A stretch of 18,605 nucleotides of DNA. Source: Candidatus Sumerlaeota bacterium. GTDB lineage: Bacteria > UBP6 > UBA1177. The stretch lies in assembly GCA_007136595.1 (NCBI GenBank), contig SLGQ01000010.1, positions 1-18,605 on the forward strand. The letters run 5' to 3'. Both the position numbers and the translations under genes were made by a program. The notes beneath the pieces were generated by a model. The model ran no database searches. It was not told the DNA's origin and saw only the letters and a program-made list of their open reading frames with translations. Shown here in pieces: positions 16,301 through 18,605 of the stretch. The stretch's first letter is position 1, and the number at the start of each line of letters is the position of its first letter.

Positions 16301-16398
16301 ACAGTCAATTTGACATATTGGCACAACAAAAAGACATTGATGAAGCATATAGCAGGATAAATTCCAGACAGATTATTTACTGCCTGAAAAGACATCTC

Positions 16399-17400
16399 TC
16401 ACATATCATCCCAGTCCCAGTCGTAATCCTCATAGCATTTTACCGTGCTGTCCTTGTTTTGACATACTTCGTAATCTTCTTCGTCAAAATATTTATTGTT
16501 TTCTTTTACTCTCTCAACCAGTTCTTCAGCCAGTTCTGTAGGCAGCAAAGGGTTATAAGCTATAACAATTTCTTGAGAATCAACAAAAGAAGACAGATCG
16601 AATGTTTCAAGAACATCATTCCTTGTAATATAGAGGAACAAGGCACCTTCAAGCTTTGGAAGCGAAAATGATTTAAGAGAATTGTTTTTGTGAACAAAAA
16701 GATCCTCATCAAGCTCCTGCAATTTTGGAACATCAAACAATTCAAGAGATTCATTAAACATTAAATAGATATCTCCCCACCACATTTTATCAAGCTCAGG
16801 AAGAGAAAGTTCCTTTAATGAATTATTCATTGAAACACTGAAAGCATGTGTCACTTCTTTCAAACTTTTTAAATCAACTTTTTCAAGCAGAGGATTCATA
16901 TCAATAAAAAAGCCGGGACCCGCTTCCCTTAATTTTGGCAGTAATAATTTTTTCAGTTTCGGGTTATCCCAAATATCAAAACGACTCCAAACCTCTTCAA
17001 GACATGGAAGAACTATCTCTTCCAGATCGGTTTCTTCAATGTAAATATCCCCTGTTATAACACGGCAGTTCACAATGGAATCCAAATCCTCCTTACTGGT
17101 GACTTCAACACTAAAATCACATTCATCAATAAGATCCGTGGCTTCACAACCATTTTCGTCATTTTCGTCATTTTCGTCATTTTCGTCATTTTCGTCGGTT
17201 TCGTCGGTTTCATCGGTTTCATCATCCGGCACATCAGTTAAATCATCGGCATCTTCTGGATCATCGTTCACTTCACCGGAATCTTCATCTGTATTTTCCT
17301 TATCCTTGTCTGCTGTTTCATCTTTTCCGTTTCCGGAATTTCCACAAGAAACAACAACGAACATCATAACAATAAAAAACATCAAAAACTTTTTGATCAT
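16399..17400 (-). CDS. Lipoprotein with receptor-L-domain-like repeats on an acidic tether
   Basis: A 333-aa secreted lipoprotein of unknown function. Signal peptide residues 1-18 end VVVS before C19. Residues about 25-83 are a highly acidic tether ending in three DET and five DEN triplets. From about 95, the sequence resembles the receptor L-domain: NCRVITGDIYIEE starts the fold, then about six repeats of 23-24 residues with the pattern LPxLxx...NpxLxxL begin near 130, 154, 177, 200, 224 and 247. Such beta-solenoid repeats usually bind proteins or glycans. The tail (about 313-333) has two Cys and ends in a Tyr/Trp/Asp-rich stretch. AGGAGG is 8 nt before ATG, which overlaps the preceding stop as ATGA, so it is co-expressed with the upstream lipoprotein. 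Confidence 0.8.
   Translation of the reverse strand: MIKKFLMFFIVMMFVVVSCGNSGNGKDETADKDKENTDEDSGEVNDDPEDADDLTDVPDDETDETDETDENDENDENDENDENGCEATDLIDECDFSVEVTSKEDLDSIVNCRVITGDIYIEETDLEEIVLPCLEEVWSRFDIWDNPKLKKLLLPKLREAGPGFFIDMNPLLEKVDLKSLKEVTHAFSVSMNNSLKELSLPELDKMWWGDIYLMFNESLELFDVPKLQELDEDLFVHKNNSLKSFSLPKLEGALFLYITRNDVLETFDLSSFVDSQEIVIAYNPLLPTELAEELVERVKENNKYFDEEDYEVCQNKDSTVKCYEDYDWDWDDM
17152..17223. repeat. 9-bp tandem repeat array coding the DEN/DET tether
   Basis: Eight 9-bp units: five identical ATTTTCGTC (17152-17196), then one GGTTTCGTC and two GGTTTCATC. On the minus strand they encode three DET followed by five DEN triplets. The perfect copies suggest recent expansion by slippage, and any gain or loss of a unit keeps the frame, so the length of the acidic tether may vary between strains. 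Confidence 0.9.
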
Positions 17401-18293
17401 AAATTTTCCTCCTGTTTTTTAACGCAAATAACACGATGAGACCACTCAAAGATGCCGGCTTTCACGGCACCAGACTTAAAGCTTACAGCTACATTTCTGC
17501 CATTCGCTGCCATCGAAGACGACCCAAAAGAGCATGTATAGCCAAAAACATTCAAGTCCCCCTCACAGTCGGGATTGCAAGCAGATTGATCAAATACAAA
17601 AGCTTCGTTGTTTTCATCTTCAACAGCATCACACCAAGGATCCTGCCCTTCAGGTTTTGGATATTCCGTCTGCGGACAGTTCTGAATAAGTGTTCTCAAT
17701 TCACTTATGGTAGGCAACCTTCCACCAATATCTTTGCAGTAAGCTTCCCCATCATACCATCCCATGTAATACGAAGATGCTTGTGACCAATCCATTCCGT
17801 CATGTGAGTGACAGAATTTATTATCATCGGGACAGGCATTACTCCGGTCATCTTCTTTCCTAGATTCATTATACTGGTTGTAACATTGATTCTCACAAAG
17901 CTCGTCTCCGCACCATATAAATAATGAGTAAGTAGTGCAACTTCCATATTTTACTTTTTTGTGATTGACCTCTCTGCCGGGGAATGGCGATGCCATATCT
18001 AATGGGCGTTTGTCACAACCGTAAGCAAATTTATCTCCCAAATACACTTCATAAAAGATACCTCTGCTATCAAAAAGAGGGGTGTCCCTAAACTGCCACA
18101 CAACTATAATGTCTTCAGCGTTTAAAACAAATTCTTCGATCGTAACACCTTCCGCTTTTAAAATAGTGATCGTCGCAATTTTATCACTGTTGTTTATTAC
18201 CCGGTATTCAATCTTCGGACTCACATCTTCATTATCGCATCCTATAAAAACCATTGTTAAGAGCAGAATAATTACTCCTAAGATTTTATGCAT
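17397..18293 (-). CDS. Cys-rich lipoprotein with DUF1566 (FISUMP-type) domain
   Basis: A 298-aa predicted lipoprotein of unknown function. Signal residues 1-18 end VFIG before C19, with Asp at +2, a residue that in E. coli retains lipoproteins in the inner membrane; the rule may not hold here. Residues about 28-90 look like a small beta domain (RVINNSDKIATITIL). Residues about 168-291 match the DUF1566/Lcl C-terminal and FISUMP style: a DWSQA start, AYCKDIGGRLPTISELRTLI at 184-203, and a closing SHRVICVK. Fifteen Cys occur in total, fourteen besides the lipid Cys, suggesting several disulfides. GGGGA precedes ATG by about 8 nt. It is the first gene of a two-gene unit with the L-domain lipoprotein. 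C-type-lectin-like folds are related, so ligand binding is possible. Confidence 0.8.
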   Translation of the reverse strand: MHKILGVIILLLTMVFIGCDNEDVSPKIEYRVINNSDKIATITILKAEGVTIEEFVLNAEDIIVVWQFRDTPLFDSRGIFYEVYLGDKFAYGCDKRPLDMASPFPGREVNHKKVKYGSCTTYSLFIWCGDELCENQCYNQYNESRKEDDRSNACPDDNKFCHSHDGMDWSQASSYYMGWYDGEAYCKDIGGRLPTISELRTLIQNCPQTEYPKPEGQDPWCDAVEDENNEAFVFDQSACNPDCEGDLNVFGYTCSFGSSSMAANGRNVAVSFKSGAVKAGIFEWSHRVICVKKQEENL

Positions 18294-18419
18294 TTTAAAT
18301 TCCCCGCTTTAAGTTACATTATCTCCTGCCACCCTTAAGCAATACATCCCGAAACAACAACTTCTAAAAAACCTTGCGGTGGACAGAAATTGAATGGCAT
18401 GTATCACAAAAACTGAGAA

Positions 18420-18447
18420 AAGTTATCATGCTCATCGCAAAAGTCAA
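18420..18447 (-). promoter_or_regulatory. Possible promoter of the lipoprotein pair
   Basis: On the minus strand, TTGACT (18442-18447) and TAACTT (18420-18425) are 16 nt apart. They stand about 125 nt before the DUF1566 lipoprotein start, back to back with the plus-strand promoter at 18494. The -10 box is poor. The rest of 18294-18419 shows no gene or clear structure. Confidence 0.3.
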
Positions 18448-18493
18448 CAAATAAATCAATAATTGCAAACTTGATTTTTCACCAAATTTTTAT

Positions 18494-18522
18494 TTGACTT
18501 CCGATATTCTTTTTTCTATTAT
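18494..18522 (+). promoter_or_regulatory. Sigma70-like promoter of the Rpn-type gene
   Basis: TTGACT (18494-18499), an exact 17-nt spacer and TATTAT (18517-18522) each match five of six consensus bases. Transcription would start near 18529, giving a short leader that still includes the GGAGG ribosome binding site at 18532-18536. Confidence 0.65.
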
Positions 18523-18540
18523 TCCTAAATTGGAGGCGAT

Positions 18541-18605
18541 ATGAAACCGAGCCCGCACGACCAGTTTTTCATTAAAACTTTCTCTGACAGAAACAATATG
18601 ACTGT
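18541..18605 (+). CDS. Rpn-family nuclease/putative transposase, 5' fragment
   Basis: Only the first 21 complete codons are inside the window; the gene runs off the right edge. The N-terminus, MKPSPHDQFFIKTFSDRNNM, matches the characteristic opening PHDxFFKxTFSD of Rpn proteins (PD-(D/E)XK nucleases of the Transposase_31/PDDEXK_2 kind), known in E. coli to promote RecA-independent recombination. GGAGG lies 4 nt before ATG. It is divergent from the lipoprotein genes. Such genes often come in many scattered copies and can mark exchanged DNA. The catalytic residues lie beyond the window, so activity cannot be judged. Confidence 0.72.
   Translation, partial: MKPSPHDQFFIKTFSDRNNMT

Noticed and set aside
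16365..16386. Small inverted repeat CAGACAG/CTGCCTG just after the L-domain lipoprotein gene
   Set aside because: On the minus strand it can form a 7-bp stem with one G-U pair, but no T-run follows, so it is not a convincing terminator.
16194..16398. Search for a small RNA, tRNA or riboswitch in the gap before gspC
   Set aside because: No cloverleaf, conserved aptamer or strong hairpin with T-run could be seen; only a tentative promoter is reported.
17397..18293. Possibility that the DUF1566 lipoprotein is a T2SS component such as a pilotin
   Set aside because: It is too large, contains a DUF1566 domain, and is separated from gspC by another gene and a 205-nt gap with its own likely promoter.

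Overview
The window carries an almost complete type II secretion system (T2SS) operon on the minus strand, with lipoprotein genes on both sides. The DNA is AT-rich and the cell must be a diderm, because it encodes a secretin, inner-membrane assembly-platform proteins and four lipoproteins. The gene order gspC-D-E-F-G-H-I-J-K-L-M-N, the deltaproteobacterial/Leptospira type of GspN, and the acidic Asp/Glu-rich tethers on lipoproteins point to a Myxococcota- or other 'Deltaproteobacteria'-like lineage or candidate phylum. This placement is an inference from style, not from a marker gene.

Layout from right to left, in the direction of most transcription. (1) 18541-18605, plus strand: the first codons of an Rpn-type (PD-(D/E)XK) nuclease, behind a good sigma70-like promoter. 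(2) 18293-16399, minus strand: two overlapping lipoprotein genes, a Cys-rich DUF1566/FISUMP-type protein and a receptor-L-domain-like repeat protein on an acidic tether. (3) A 205-nt gap with a possible promoter. (4) 16193-2608, minus strand: gspC, D, E, F, G, H, I, J, K, L, M, N, with gaps of 3-14 nt or overlaps of 4-8 nt, so very probably one transcript. (5) 2592-153, minus strand: three more genes in the same tight array, namely a small NTF2-like lipoprotein, a lipoprotein peroxiredoxin and an M29 metallo-aminopeptidase. (6) 1-152: no gene, a weak terminator candidate and a possible promoter firing out of the window.

How the genes work together: GspE (ATPase), GspF, GspL and GspM form the inner-membrane motor. 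GspG is the major pseudopilin and GspH/I/J/K are minor pseudopilins of the tip. GspC links the inner membrane to the GspD secretin, and GspN is an accessory inner-membrane protein. No prepilin peptidase (gspO) or recognised pilotin (gspS) is present. The peptidase must lie elsewhere. The small lipoprotein after gspN is a possible pilotin or accessory factor, unproven.

Several starts were moved from the longest reading frame because a ribosome binding site selects an internal start: the aminopeptidase (1274), the peroxiredoxin (2058), gspN (3927), gspD (15180) and gspC (a TTG at 16193). Nothing in the window is clearly a wholly new system. The most unusual points are the lipoprotein/peroxiredoxin/aminopeptidase tail of the operon, the long charge-segregated tail of GspN, and the acidic-tether lipoproteins as possible T2SS clients.
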